From Arthrobacter sp. Hiyo8 (lineage in GTDB: Bacteria; Actinomycetota; Actinomycetes; Actinomycetales; Micrococcaceae): 64,000 nt of DNA. The DNA lies in assembly GCA_001549895.1 (NCBI GenBank), contig AP014719.1:4154001-4218000 (forward strand), given 5' to 3'. Made by a program: the position numbers and the translations under genes. Of the stretch, positions 9,945-21,109 are shown piece after piece. The notes beneath the pieces were generated by a model. That model was given only the letters and a program-made list of their open reading frames with translations, was not told where the DNA came from and did no database searches. Within the stretch, counting starts at the first letter, position 1. Every line of letters starts with the position of its first letter.

Positions 9945-10993
9945 CTTCCGGGGAAGAATTCATCGCCGACAGAGGCGTTGTGGCCGTGCTTGGCGCCGGA
10001 TCCTGGGGTACGACGTTCGCGAAGGTCCTGGCTGATGCTGCACTTGCGAGCGGTGCGGAGCGCAGTATCCGCATTTGGGGCCGGCGGGACGAAGTGGTCG
10101 ACCAGATCAACGCGGAGCACCGCAACACGCAGTACCTGAAGGACATTGCACTGCCAGACTCCATCACGGCTTCAACGGATGTGGCCGGGGTCCTTGCGGG
10201 CGCCGGAATCGTGATCCTCGCCGTGCCGGCGCAGTCGCTTCGGCTTCAACTGCGCAAATGGAAACCGCTCGTGGCACCCGGCGCCGTGGTCGTTTCCCTC
10301 ATGAAGGGCCTTGAACTCGGTACGGATTCCCGCATGAGCGAAGTCATTTCCGAGGAACTCGACATTCCGCAGGAACGCGTGGCCGTTGTTTCGGGACCCA
10401 ACCTGGCAATGGAGATCGCCCGCCAGGAACCGACAGCCTCTGTGGTGGCCTGCAGCGACGAAGCCACGGCTGCATCGTTCGCGCTCTACTGCACCGCGCC
10501 GTACTTCCGCCCCTACACGAGCAACGACGTGGTCGGCGTCGAAATCGGGGGAATCGTGAAAAACGTCATTGCCCTTGCCGTCGGTATCTGCGAAGGCAAG
10601 CAAATGGGCGACAATACCAAGGCGTCCGTGATCACTCGCGGCCTCGCGGAGACATCGAGGCTGGCTCTTGCCCTGGGCGGCGAAGCGCGCACGATGGCCG
10701 GACTTGCCGGACTGGGAGACCTCGTGGCTACCTGTTCTTCGCCCTTGTCCCGAAACCACACGGCCGGGCGGTTGCTCGGCGAAGGTTTGACCCTTGAACA
10801 GGTCACCGAGCACATGACTCAGACGGCGGAAGGCATCAAATCCGGGTACGCTGTCTACGAACTAGCCGGGAAACTCGGTGTCGACATGCCGATCACCGCG
10901 GCCGTTGTGGCCGTCCTCGAAGGCAAACTGTCCGTTGATGAACTTGGGCCCAGACTCCTGGCCCGCTCCCTGAAGTCCGAAGGCGATTACTGA
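9941..10993 (+). CDS. gpsA: Glycerol-3-phosphate dehydrogenase [NAD(P)+]
   Basis: Makes sn-glycerol-3-phosphate from dihydroxyacetone phosphate for phospholipids. Intact, 350 residues, GTG start. The N-terminal nucleotide-binding motif is VLGAGSWGTTFAKVLA. VSLMKGLE, VVSGPNLAMEIA and the helical-domain EIGGIVKNVIALAVGI with catalytic Lys are present, as is GLGDLVATCSSPLSRN. It overlaps plsC by four bases and precedes ddl by two, so the genes form one transcript. Confidence 0.95.
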   Translation: MTSGEEFIADRGVVAVLGAGSWGTTFAKVLADAALASGAERSIRIWGRRDEVVDQINAEHRNTQYLKDIALPDSITASTDVAGVLAGAGIVILAVPAQSLRLQLRKWKPLVAPGAVVVSLMKGLELGTDSRMSEVISEELDIPQERVAVVSGPNLAMEIARQEPTASVVACSDEATAASFALYCTAPYFRPYTSNDVVGVEIGGIVKNVIALAVGICEGKQMGDNTKASVITRGLAETSRLALALGGEARTMAGLAGLGDLVATCSSPLSRNHTAGRLLGEGLTLEQVTEHMTQTAEGIKSGYAVYELAGKLGVDMPITAAVVAVLEGKLSVDELGPRLLARSLKSEGDY

Positions 10994-10995
10994 CC

Positions 10996-12193
10996 GTGAC
11001 CGAAGAATCCCTGTCTGCCGGAACCGCTGAGTCCGCCGGAACAACCGCTTCTGCCGGAACTGCCGGGTCCGCGAAGCCGGCCAAACATCGGCGGCCCCGC
11101 GTCGCCGTGCTCTTTGGTGGCCGATCCAGCGAGCACGCGGTCAGCTGCGTGACGGCGGCCGGCGTCATGGGCGCCATCGACAAGAGCAAGTACGACGTCG
11201 TCCCCATCGGGATAGCCAAGTCAGGGCAGTGGGTGATTCCCTCGGCTGACATCAGCCAGTGGTCGCTGAGCGCCTCGGCCTTGCCTGAAGTGCTGCCTTC
11301 CGGCAAGACCGTAACCCTCGCCGAGGTGGGCGGAGCCCACCAATTGATCGTCACGGCGCCAAATGCGGTGCCCGAGGAACTGGGCTCCGTGGACGTCGTC
11401 TTTCCGCTCCTGCACGGCCCGTGGGGCGAAGACGGCACCATCCAGGGCCTTCTGGAGCTCTCGGACACCCGCTACGTTGGAGCGGGAGTCCTCGCATCCG
11501 CCGTCGGCATGGACAAGCACTACATGAAGGTCGTTTTCGAGGCCGCCGGGCTTACCGTGGGACCGTATGTCGCCGTCACTGACCGCGAATGGATCAACGA
11601 CGCCGAAGCCGTGCGCAAGCGCGTGGACCGTCTCGGCTTTCCCGTCTTCGTGAAGCCCGCCCGCGCCGGTTCCTCGATGGGAATTTCCAAGGTTGATTCG
11701 ATGGATGATTTGGATGCCGCCATCGAAGAAGCACGGCGGCACGACCTCAAGCTGGTGATCGAGGCCGGGATTGTCGGCCGCGAAATCGAGTGCGCAGTCC
11801 TTGAAGGACGTGGCACTGCGGCCCGCGAACCTCCATGCCGGGGAAATCGCCGTCGCTCCAGGAGAACACGAGTTCTACGACTTCAACGCCAAATATGTGG
11901 AGGACGGCGCAGCAGCCCTTAGCTGCCCGGCCGACATTCCCGACGAGGCCATTGCGCGCGTCCGCGAGCTCGCGGCGGCCGCGTTCGATGCGGTCGGTGC
12001 CGAAGGCCTCAGCCGCGTGGACTTTTTCTACACTCCGGACGGCGAACTTATCATCAACGAGATCAACACGATGCCCGGATTCACCCCGAAGAGCATGTAT
12101 CCGCAAATGTGGGCGGCTTCCGGGTTGGGCTATGCCGAGTTGATCGACGAACTCATCTACCTGGCGCTCAACCGCAAAACCGGCCTGCGCTGA
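10996..12193 (+). CDS. ddl: D-alanine-D-alanine ligase (two frameshifts)
   Basis: Joins two D-alanines using ATP for the peptidoglycan precursor. An Ala/Thr-rich N-terminal tail precedes VAVLFGGRSSEHAVSC. HGPWGEDGTIQGLLE, the ATP-grasp segment FPVFVKPARAGSSMGISKV and metal-binding EINTMPGFTPKSMYP follow. Two nearby breaks, near 11823 (GCCCCG read as GCCCG) and 11842 (GGGGG read as GGGG), restore APRTSMPGEIAVAPG when repaired. GTG start two bases after gpsA. Family length is normal once repaired. Confidence 0.92.
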
Positions 12194-12194
12194 T

Positions 12195-12225
12195 AGCCGG
12201 CCGGTGCCGACGACCGGCCTGGGCT
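12195..12225. terminator. Hairpin between convergent ddl and DUF3515 genes
   Basis: AGCCGGCCGGT and ACCGGCCTGGGCT pair with a small bulge around a 7-base loop. There is no T run; it could stop transcription from either side. Confidence 0.4.
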
Positions 12226-12232
12226 GAGCCTG

Positions 12233-12745
12233 CTACTTGCCGGGGTGCTCGTGGGCAGGTTCTGCAGCAGCTCAGGCTGGCCGACGCATTTGCGCACGGC
12301 CTTGATTTTCGCCGCCGCAGGCGCCAGATCGGCAAGGACCGTGGCGGAGCTGATCTTGTTCGGGTCCATGAGGATTTCCGTGGCGGGCTCGCGCCCGTAC
12401 GTGGTCAGGGTCCATACCGGGTCGCCTTCCTTGATGACCCAGTCGACGTCGTTGACGGTGACGCAGCGGTCGGTGGTGGGCCGGGGACGTTGACGCCGCA
12501 ACGCAGAATCAACACCGACGGTCGCCCCATGCCGCCGTGGCCTGGCTATTGGTCTTCCGCAGGGCGGCGTCGCCGATGGTGTCCGGGAGCGAAACCATCA
12601 TGGGCGCGCAGGCAGCATTCGCGGCATCGGCCGCGGGCTTCACGTCGACCACGGGGGAGCAGGCTGCAAGGGCAAGAACCGAAGCCGCCGCGGCTGTCAA
12701 GGAACAGAGGGCGCGGACGTACACAGCGGCTTTCGTTTGATGCAT
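12233..12745 (-). CDS. DUF3515 lipoprotein (frameshifted)
   Basis: An actinobacterial lipoprotein of unknown role. A signal peptide ends in the lipobox LALAAC, so the Cys should be lipidated and anchored outside the membrane. WGDPSVLILRCGV (after a frame repair near 12510), TTDRCVTVNDVDWV and CVGQPELLQNLP match DUF3515. A missing C near 12255 turns a HEHPGK-stop C-terminus into read-through; I place the stop at 12233. It is divergent from thiL and convergent with ddl, a common arrangement in Micrococcaceae. Confidence 0.75.
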
Positions 12746-12840
12746 TGATCAAGCCTATCGCGGCTGCGGCGAGCCGAGGATCGGGAAGCGGGCGCCACGG
12801 ACAGCTCTTTGTTGTCGGCGGTTCGCGATAGCGTAGAGCT

Positions 12841-13851
12841 GTGTCCAAAGAACAACAGACTGTCGGTGAGCTCTCCGAAGGCGAGCTCCTCGCGCGCATC
12901 TTTCCGCGCCTGAACCACAGCAACAGCGTGCTGCTCGGCCGGGGGATGACGCCGCAGTCGTCGCCGCCCCGGATGGCCGGACCCTCATTTCCATCGACAC
13001 CCAGACCCAGGACCAGGACTTCCGCCTGGAATGGAACAACGGATACCGGACTACAGGCTATGACGTCGGCTGGAAATCGGCAGCCCAGAATCTCAGCGAC
13101 ATCAACGCAATGGGTGGTACCGCCGTCTCCCTCGTCGTCAGCTTGACCATGCCGCCCGGCACCCCGGTGCAGTGGTCGTGGACTTCGCGGATGGCCTCAC
13201 GGCCGGCATCGTCGGCTTGGGGGCTGCCGATTGTTCGGTTGCCGGGGGAGACTTGGGCCGCGGCCGCGAAATCGCGGTGACCGTCGCCGTCGTCGGGACA
13301 ATGCACGGACTCCCTGCTGTCTTGCGGTCCGGGGCCCGGCCGGGAGACATCCTGGCCCTTGCCGGAACTGTTGGACGTGCCGCAGCCGGCCTGGCCCTGC
13401 TCGAAAGCACCATACCCGTAGGCAAGCTGGACGCCGCCGAGCGCGCACTCATGGACAGCCAGTGCCGGCCGCAGCCGCCCCTCGCCGCAGGCCGCAGGCT
13501 GCCAAGGCAGGAGCGACGGCCATGATGGACGTCTCCGACGGGCTCTTGCGCGACGGCTCCCGCCTCGCCGAAGCCAGCGGCGTCGCGCTCGACCTCGATC
13601 CCATCGCGCTCAAGGCACTCGCCGCACCCTTGGAAGCTGCCTCGGCTCCCCTTGGCCGCGATCCCATGGACTGGATCCTGGGCGGGGGAGAGGACCACGG
13701 CCTGCTGGTGACATTTCCAGCAGATGTTCAGCTACCTTCCGGCTTCACTGCGATAGGCTCGATCCAGGCCGTTGCCGAAGGACAGCACAGCGGCGTCCGG
13801 ATAGCGGGAATGCCCGCTGACACCGTGGGATGGGATCACTTTGCAGACTAA
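12841..13851 (+). CDS. thiL: Thiamine-monophosphate kinase (several frameshifts)
   Basis: Phosphorylates thiamine monophosphate to the active cofactor. The start VSKEQQTVGELSEGELL uses GTG at 12841. LGPGDDAAVV (repaired near 12943), DVGWKSAAQNLSDINAMGG with metal-binding residues, VAGGDLGRG and MMDVSDGLLRDGSRLA follow the AIR-synthetase/ThiL order. Breaks near 12943, 13165 and 13495 are single missing G/C bases. It overlaps the next gene. thiC lies 22 kb away under a TPP riboswitch. Confidence 0.88.
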
Positions 13852-14909
13852 GATTGCCGCCAATACGCACGCCATGAAGCGGTGGCTGGGCAAAGCGGAG
13901 ACGACGCTCGGGAACCACAGCGACCGCCTCAACGCCATCAATATCTTCCCGGTGGCCGACGGCGACACCGGCACGAACCTCTACCTCACTGTCCGCTCCG
14001 CCGCGGCATCATTCGCAGATCGTTCCATCGCCGACGAACCGGTGAACGACGTCGGCGCCGTTCTGGCCGCGGCCGGACGGGTGGCGATGGAGCAGGCCCG
14101 GGGAACTCCGGAACACTCTTTGCTGTCTTTTTGTGCGCAATGGCCGAGCCGCTGGTCGGGCACACCCGCCTCAGTGCGCCCCTGCTTGCCGCAGCCCTGA
14201 ACCGGGCCCAGATCAGGGCATGGTCGGCCTTGAGCGAGCCGGTTCCGGGCACCATGCTCTCCGTTCTCGAAGCTGCCGCCAGGGCGGCAGGCGAATGCGA
14301 TAGTGCCCACAACGGCGACGACAGCAACCAGGCGCTGGCCTTGCCCTGGACGCCGCCGTCAATGCCGCGCTGGATGCTGTGGTGCAAACCGAGGACCAAC
14401 TCGCACCGCTACACGCCGCGCACGTAGTGGATGCGGGTGGGGTGGGCATGCTCTTGATCCTGGACTGCCTGCGTTCGGCTGTGCTTGGGGAAGAACTCCA
14501 GGATGAGCTCCTGGACGGGCTGCACGGCTATGACCTGCAGGATCCGCACATCCATGCGGGAATGCCAGACGACGACGGCGTCGAGGTCATGTGCACCATC
14601 AGCCTTTCACCGTTGGACGCTGCCACGCTCCGTCAGCGGCTGGACGAACTTGGCGACTCCGTCATCATGAGCCAAGTGGGCAGCGCGAACGGCCCATCGG
14701 GACCGAATGATGGCGGGGACGACGACGATGACGACGAGGACACCGCAGAAGCCAGCTACCGGTGGCGCGTCCACGTCCACGTTCCGGAAGCTGAATCCGC
14801 CGTGGCAGTCATCCGCTCGCTCGGCGAGCCCACCGATATCTCCGTCAGCCAGCTCTCCATGCCGCGCGACCCAGGCCTTCCGGCAGGCCTGCACGGGCAT
14901 GAATACTGA
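13841..14909 (+). CDS. DAK2/YloV-type kinase-like protein (frameshifted)
   Basis: Related to FakA/YloV proteins, whose DAK2 domain binds ATP. INIFPVADGDTGTNLY is the DAK2 metal-binding motif, and ARGNSGTLFAVFL (repaired near 14098) continues it. A middle domain follows (AAHVVDAGGVGMLLILDCL), then a C-terminal region with an acidic run around DDDDDDED. Start is TTG at 13841, overlapping the thiL stop by 11 bases. In Firmicutes the full-length protein phosphorylates fatty acids with FakB; no FakB is in view, so the substrate is open. Confidence 0.75.
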
Positions 14910-17176
14910 GCTTCACCTTCCCCTCGAGCGGAGGATCGGTAAACGCTCCGCGTCCGTCATCGAGAAGCACCTTGGCCTGGACACTGTCGGGGAGCTCCTG
15001 AACTACTTTCCCCGTCGTTACCTGAGCCGCGGGGAGCTGACGCCCATCAGTAAACTGCCGTTGGATGAAGAGGCCACCCTCATTGCCAGGGTGCTGTCCA
15101 ATTCAACCCGCCAAATGCGGGCAAGGCGCGGATCTTTGACGGACGTCGTGGTGACGGACGAGGCCAGCGGTGAGCAGATTCCCGGAACCTTGAAGATCAG
15201 TTTCTTCAACGGCTTCCGCGCCCGCAATGAGCTTCAACCGGGCCGCAGGGTGATGTTCTCCGGCAAGGTCAGCCGCTACGGCGGATCGCTGGGCATGACC
15301 AATCCGGACTTCATGCTGCTCGACGAGGATCCGGAGCTGGCCGGTTCCGTCGATCCGGAAAAGCTTGCAGCCATGCCCATTCCCGTGTATCCGGCCACGG
15401 CGAAGCTCACCAGTTGGTCCATCCACAAGGTCATCACCACGCTGCTGGACACCATCGATGTGGACAGCATCGAGGATCCGCTGCCTGCCGAAATCGCGTT
15501 CCGGGAGAAATTCCTGGGGGTGGGGGACGCGTACCGGCTGATCCATTCTCCGGAAACGGCGGCTGACTGGCAGCGCGCCCGTGACCGGTTCCGCTACCAG
15601 GAGGCACTGGTTCTGCAGACTGCGCTGGCACGGCGGCGGGCCCAGCTGGCCGCAGAGGAGGCCACCGCTCGTCGGCCGGTGCCCGAAGGGCTCCTCGCTG
15701 CCTTCGACGGGCAGCTTCCGTTCACGTTGACTGCCGGCCAGGCCGCCGTCGGAAAGACGCTTTCCCACGAGCTGGCACAGGACTCGCCCATGAACCGCTT
15801 GTTGCAGGGCGAAGTTGGTTCCGGAAAGACGATCGTCGCCTTGCGGGCCATGCTGCAAGTGGTGGATGCCGGCGGGCAGGCGGCGCTGCTTGCCCCGACG
15901 GAGGTCCTCGCGGCACAGCACTTTGATTCCATCCGGAAGACCCTGGGCACGCTGTCCCGCGACGGTTTGTTCGGAGGTGCCGGGATGCTGGGCGGGGCCG
16001 GATTGTTGGACAGCGAGCCCGGGAGTGGACCCGGTACGGTCCAGGTCGCCTTGCTGACGGGCTCGATGCCGACTGCTGCCCGCAAGCAAGCCATGCTGGA
16101 CGCGGCCTCTGGCAACGCCGGCATTGTGATCGGCACCCATGCGCTCCTGAGTGACAAAACCTCGTTCCAGGATCTCGGCCTGATCGTGGTGGACGAGCAG
16201 CACCGCTTTGGCGTGGAGCAGCGCGACGCCCTGCGGGCCAAGGCCAACCGGCCACCCCACCTGCTGGTGATGACGGCTACCCCGATTCCGCGCACTGTTG
16301 CCATGACCGTCTTCGGCGACCTCGAAACCTCCGTGCTGGACGAACTTCCTGCGGGCCGGGCGCCCATCTCCACCCATGTCGTCGGGCTCGCCGAAAACCC
16401 GGGCTGGGCGGCCAGGATCTGGAAACGCTCGCGGGAAGAGATCGACGCCGGCCACCAGGTGTACGTCGTGTGTCCCAAGATCGGAGACGACGACGACGGC
16501 GACTTCAGCCCGGGTGAAGCGGAACCCAGCGACGCCGAACTTTCGGAGGAAGGCCCCGCGCGCGAGCTCGCCTCGGTGACCGCCGTCGTTGAAACGCTCA
16601 GCCAGGAGCCGCCCTGCGCGGCGTCCGGGTGGAGCCCCTCCACGGACGGCAGGATCCGGCACTCAAGTCCGAAACCATGGCCTCGTTCACCGCCAACCAG
16701 ACCCAGCTACTGGTGTCCACCACGGTCATTGAGGTGGGCGTGGACGTCCATAACGCCACCCTGATGGTGATCCTCGACGCCGACCGCTTCGGCATTTCGC
16801 AACTCCACCAGTTGCGTGGGAGGGTAGGCCGCGGTGGTCTTCCGGGACTTGCCTGCTGGTCACGACGCTCGAACCCGGCCACCCAAGCCGCAGGCGCCTG
16901 GATGCCGTTGCTTCCACTACCGACGGCTTCGAGCTTTCCCAGGAAGACCTCAAGCTGCGCCGGGAAGGCGATATCCTGGGCGCTTCGCAATCCGGCGGGC
17001 GCTCCACCCTGAAGTTGTTGCGGGTCCTGGAGCATGAGGACGTGATCGCCCGCGCCCGCACCGATGCCCAGTGGCTCGTTGCCAACGATCCCGGACTGGA
17101 GGGCCAACAGGCCTTGGCCGCCGCAATTGACGAGTATCTGAACCCCGAAAAGGAGGCGTTCCTTGAACGCGGCTAA
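14899..17176 (+). CDS. recG: ATP-dependent DNA helicase RecG (two frameshifts)
   Basis: Branch-migrates stalled forks and Holliday junctions. The N-terminal wedge domain (VGELLNYFPRRYLSR) is followed by Walker A in LLQGEVGSGKT, the motif II box VVDEQHRFGVEQR, TATPIPRT, and motif VI in DADRFGISQLHQLRGRVGRG. The ATG at 14899 overlaps the previous stop by 11 bases. Breaks near 16608 (ALRGVRVEPLHGR) and 16850 (LPGTCLLVTTLEPGHPS) are single missing bases. The downstream neighbour rsmD is a conserved partner in position only. Confidence 0.92.
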
Positions 17177-17227
17177 GGAATCTACGCCTGAAGGCACATC
17201 TGGGTGCGCCGCCCCGGGAGGTGGCCG

Positions 17228-17793
17228 GTGAGCCGGATCATTGCCGGCGTGGTCGGCGGAAACCCGCTGGTCAGCGTCCCGGAAACGCCACCCGGCCCAC
17301 GACGGACCGCGTCAAGGAAGCGTTGTTCTCCCGGCTCGAGGCGCTCGACGCCATCGACGACGCCCGGGTTCTGGATCTTTACGCGGGTTCGGGGTCTCTC
17401 GGCATCGAAAGTGCAAGCCGGGGCGCGCGCTCTGCCGAACTCGTGGAATTTGATGCACGCGCCTCCGAGGTCTGCCAGCGAAATGCAGACATGGCCAACC
17501 AAGTGCTGGGGCGAAGGACTGTCTCGGTCCTACGTTCCAAAGTGGAGTCCTTCCTGGAACGCGCGGCGGATGACGTCCTCTGGGACCTGGTGTTCCTGGA
17601 TCCGCCGTACCCTTTGGATGAGCCTTCCCTCAAGGCTGTCCTCACCAAGCTTGCCTTCCACCTCGATGAAGGCGCGGTGGTCGTCGTCGAGCGTTCCTCA
17701 CGGTCCCCGGAACCGGACTGGCCGGACACCCTGGAACGGTTTGCCGACAAGAAGTACGGCGAAACCAAGCTCTGGTTCGCCGAGCCCGTCTAG
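17228..17793 (+). CDS. rsmD: 16S rRNA (guanine966-N2)-methyltransferase (one frameshift)
   Basis: Methylates G966 of 16S rRNA. MSRIIAGVVGG at the start, DLYAGSGSLGIESASRGA (SAM binding) and LDPPYPL (catalytic N-methyltransferase motif) identify it. The GTG at 17228 is preceded by GGGAGGTGGCC. Frame is lost near 17285, before GNATRPTTDRVKEALF. About 189 residues after repair. It follows recG by 51 bases. Confidence 0.9.
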
Positions 17794-17827
17794 CGCTAGC
17801 CCGAAAGCCGGTCCAGTTCCACTCCGC

Positions 17828-18583
17828 TCAGTACGGCCGCCGGGTGCGGCCCCGGGCCAGGAGTTCCGCTGTCCAGCCAGCCGGCCACGGCCGGCGCGTT
17901 CCCACCAGGATGATGTTGCCGGGATAGCGGCCGGCGAACATGCCAGCCTCAGCGAACGCGGCAACGTCCGGCACCGCCCGGCGCATCGCGGCGACCTGGC
18001 TGCGTACCAGGGTCAGGGCTGCTTCGTCGCCGACGTTGACGATGAGCACTCCATCGGGCCGGAGCCGCGCCGCGGCCTCTTCATAGAATTCCCGGCAGGC
18101 GATATGCGCCGGAGCCTCGGGACCGGAGAAGATGTCCAGGATCACGACGTCGAACTCGAGTTCCGCGGGCAGTTCGGCGAGTGTTTCGCGCGCGTCGCCG
18201 ATATGGGTCTCCAAAAGGGTGCCGTCAGGCATGGGCAACTTCTGCAGCACGAAGTCGAGCAATTCACGTTCGAGTTCGACGGCGTGTTGTTCCGAACCTG
18301 GCCTCGTCGCCTGGATATAGCGGGCCAGGGTCAAGGCCCCAGCGCCGAGATGAAGTGCAGTGATTGCTTGTCCGGCCGGCGCGGCCAGATCCACCACATG
18401 GCCGATCCTGCGCAGGTATTCGTAGAAGATTTCCGCGGGTTCCGCGAGGTTGACATGGGATTGCTCGGCGTCGCCGATGCGCAGGATGTAGGCGCCGTCG
18501 ATCAGCGTGTCGGCTTCGATTGCGGCATGCTGGCCGGTGGCCCGCAGGAATCGACGCCCCTCGTGATTTTGCTCCGTTGACAC
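17828..18583 (-). CDS. Spermidine synthase-like protein
   Basis: A 251-residue Rossmann-fold protein of the polyamine aminopropyltransferase group. GAYILRIGDAEQSHV near the N-terminus, LHLGAGALTLARY as the nucleotide-binding loop and FDVVILDIFSG as the acidic strand are visible. No adenosylmethionine decarboxylase is nearby, so true spermidine synthesis is doubtful; many actinobacteria carry such stand-alone homologues of unknown substrate. GTG start at 18583 lies two bases after the stop of the upstream aminotransferase, so the two are cotranscribed. Intact. Confidence 0.75.
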   Translation of the reverse strand: MSTEQNHEGRRFLRATGQHAAIEADTLIDGAYILRIGDAEQSHVNLAEPAEIFYEYLRRIGHVVDLAAPAGQAITALHLGAGALTLARYIQATRPGSEQHAVELERELLDFVLQKLPMPDGTLLETHIGDARETLAELPAELEFDVVILDIFSGPEAPAHIACREFYEEAAARLRPDGVLIVNVGDEAALTLVRSQVAAMRRAVPDVAAFAEAGMFAGRYPGNIILVGTRRPWPAGWTAELLARGRTRRPY

Positions 18584-18585
18584 GG

Positions 18586-19814
18586 TCAGAGCTTGTTCCG
18601 CAGGGTGGCCAGCCGGGCGGCCGCTTCTTCCAATACTTCGGTCTTCTTGCAGAACGCGAACCGGAGCAGGCTGCGCGTCCTCTCCGCGCCTTCCGGGTGG
18701 CAAAACACGGGTACAGGGATGGCGGCCACTCCTACGAGCTCGGGAAGCTTTCGTGCCAAGTCCACGGAGTCCCTGATGCCGAGGGGCGCGGTGTCCACAT
18801 TGATGAAGTATGTTCCCTGCGGCGTGTAGACGCCGAAGCCGGCGGCCCGCAGTCCCTCGGCCAGGATGTCCCGCTTGTGCTGGAGGGTGGACGCGATACC
18901 GCTATAGAACTCATCGGGAAGGGCAAGGCCCACTGCGATCGCACTTTGGAAGGGGGTGCCGGAACTGTAGCTGAGGAATTGTTTGACGGTGCGGATCGCC
19001 GCCACAAGGTGGGCGGGTCCGCTGAGCCAGCCGATCTTCCAGCCGGTGAACGAGAACGTCTTGCCGGCGGAGGAAATCGTGACGCTTCGTTCGGCCGCTC
19101 CGGGGATACCGGCGACCGGAAGGTGCTGCACACCGAAGGTGAGGTGCTCGTAGACTTCATCGCTGAGGATCACGGCATCGTATTTCCGGGCGAGTTCGAC
19201 GACGCGTACCAGCACCTCGCGCGGGAAGACCGCCCCCGTGGGATTGTGCGGGTTGTTGAGCAGCACAACCTTGGTGCGCTCGCTGAATGCCGATTCCATG
19301 GCATCCACGTCCGGAAGGAAGTCCGGTGCCAGCAAGGGAGCGGTCACATGCTTGGCCCCGGCAAGTCCGATGATGGCGCCATAAGAGTCATAGAAGGGCT
19401 CGAAAGTCAGGACCTCGTCGCCGGGCTCGATGAATGCGAGCAATGCGGCGGCGATGGCCTCGGTGGCTCCGGTGGTCACAACGACCTCCGTCTGCGGGTC
19501 CGGGTCAGTCCGTAGAAGCGTTCCTGGTGTGCGGCGATGGCCTCGCGAAGTTCAGGGATGCCCTTGCCGGGAGCGTACTGGTTGGCTCCCGCCGTAATGG
19601 CCGCCTGGGCTGCTGCCTTGATTTCCGCCGGCCCGTCCTCGTCCGGGAATCCCTGGCCCAGGTTGATTGCGCCGGTGGACATCGCCAGGGTGGTCATTTC
19701 TTCGAAGATGGTCACTCCTAGGCTGCCGTCGGCCGAAAGCAGGTTGGCTCCGCTGGCGGCTCGCTGCCATGGCGCGGCGGACGTGTTCTGGCTGAGAGAG
19801 GCCGGGCTCGTCAC
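18586..19814 (-). CDS. PLP-dependent class I/II aminotransferase (one frameshift)
   Basis: Fold-type I aminotransferase. NLGQGFPDEDGP at the N-terminus, NNPHNPTGAVF, LSDEVYEH and SSAGKTFSFTGWKIGW (PLP-binding Lys) are in order, and LRFAFCK near the end supplies the substrate-carboxylate Arg. This pattern is shared by actinobacterial N-succinyldiaminopimelate aminotransferases and kynurenine aminotransferases; I cannot choose between them. Frame is lost near 19500 (GLTRDPQTEVVVTTGATEA). Divergent from coaD. Confidence 0.85.
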
Positions 19815-19919
19815 TGTGGGGTTGCCTTCCTGGGTGCTGGCTTCCGGCTCGTCCGGCCCGCCGTTTCAGCCATGGTATCGCCATAGTGCCTGCGGCCCCG
19901 GATGGGGTAGGTTCGAACC

Positions 19920-20404
19920 ATGAGACGCGCTGTGTGCCCTGGCTCCTTCGACCCTATCCACAACGGACATCTGGAAGTCATCGCAAGGGCCGCCGGCTTG
20001 TTCGATGAAGTCGTCGTCGCGGTGTCCACCAACTACGCGAAGAAGTACCGCTTCAGCTTGGAAGAGCGCATGGACATGGCCGGGAGACCCTGGCTTCCTT
20101 GCGGGGGATCATCGTGGAGCCCATGGGTGAGGGACTGCTCGCCGAATACTGCAGGCACCGGGGAATTTCGGCGATCGTGAAGGGCTTGCGTTCGTCCTCG
20201 GATTTTGACTACGAACTTCCCATGGCCACCATGAACCGCCAGTTGTCCGGCGTCGAGACCGTCTTTCTTCCGGCTGAGGCCCATTACCTGCATTTGTCGT
20301 CCACGCTCATCAAGGAAATCTCCCTCCTGGGCGGGGATGTCTCTGATTTCGTGCCTAAATCGGTGCTCAGGAGGCTCCTTGCTGGCGGGTCGGCAGCGGA
20401 GTAG
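19920..20404 (+). CDS. coaD: Phosphopantetheine adenylyltransferase (one frameshift)
   Basis: Penultimate step of CoA synthesis: adenylates 4'-phosphopantetheine. CPGSFDPIHNGHLEVI carries the HxGH nucleotidyltransferase motif, and LSSTLIKEI the C-terminal ATP-binding signature. Frame is lost near 20082, where GCC-GGG-GAG-ACC has lost a G. About 161 residues after repair, standard length. Confidence 0.92.
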
Positions 20405-20463
20405 CCCCGCAACGGGTAAGCTGGATCGGTACCTCGGGCAGAACGCGTTGTAATTGACCCGGT

Positions 20464-20493
20464 TTGAGTCCGCTCGCGCGTTCAGGCTAAGAT
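20464..20493 (+). promoter_or_regulatory. Promoter for yceD-rpmF-rnc
   Basis: TTGAGT, an 18-base spacer and TAAGAT lie 34 bases before the yceD ribosome site. Confidence 0.45.
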
Positions 20494-20526
20494 GGTACGT
20501 CGGTCATATGTTCTACAGGAGTTCTC

Positions 20527-21077
20527 ATTAAGCGAGATGCAAGTTCGCCCTTGACGCTGGACGTCAAGGACCTCGGACGTAGTCCAGGAAGCATGCGGAC
20601 GCTCACGGAACATGTACCCGCGCCAAGTGACCTTGGCGTGGCACTCATTGGCGTTCAGGAAGGCTCGGATATCGAGCTCGACTTGAGGCTTGAGGCCGTA
20701 CACGAAGGAATTCTGGTATCTGGAACTGTGTTCGCTGAAGTCAAGGGCGAATGCGGACGATGCCTGGATCCCCTTGCGTATGACCTTGAGGTCAATGTGC
20801 AAGAACTTTTCTTCTATGAAGGCGTCGAGCTTTCGGACGAAGAAGACGATGAAGAGCAACGTCGAGTCGAGCACGATCTAATCGATCTTGAACCGGTGTT
20901 GCGGGACGCGGTTGTAACCATGCTGCCGTTCCAGCCGGTGTGCCGGGAAGACTGCCAGGGCCTTTGCTCAATCTGCGGAGTGCGTCTGGAAGACGAGCCG
21001 GGCACCACCACGAGGACCTGGATCCTCGCTGGGCTGCCCTAGCTGAACTGGCTAAGACCGACCGGCAAACTGATTAG
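20527..21077 (+). CDS. yceD: YceD/DUF177 family protein (one frameshift, start uncertain)
   Basis: Conserved partner of rpmF. In plants and bacteria the family is linked to 23S rRNA accumulation. LTLDVKDLGRSPGSM opens it, and CGRCLDPL plus CREDCQGLCSICG give the cysteine pairs. Frame is lost near 21003 (GGCCACCACCAC read one C short); the repaired C-terminus DPRWAALAELAKTD stops at 21075. A good AGGAG (20517-20521) points to ATT at 20527 as start, giving IKRDASSPLTL; the first standard start in frame is TTG at 20551, which has no ribosome site. Confidence 0.8.
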
Positions 21078-21109
21078 TAAGTGTTGACTAAAAGAGAAAT
21101 GAGATAGCC

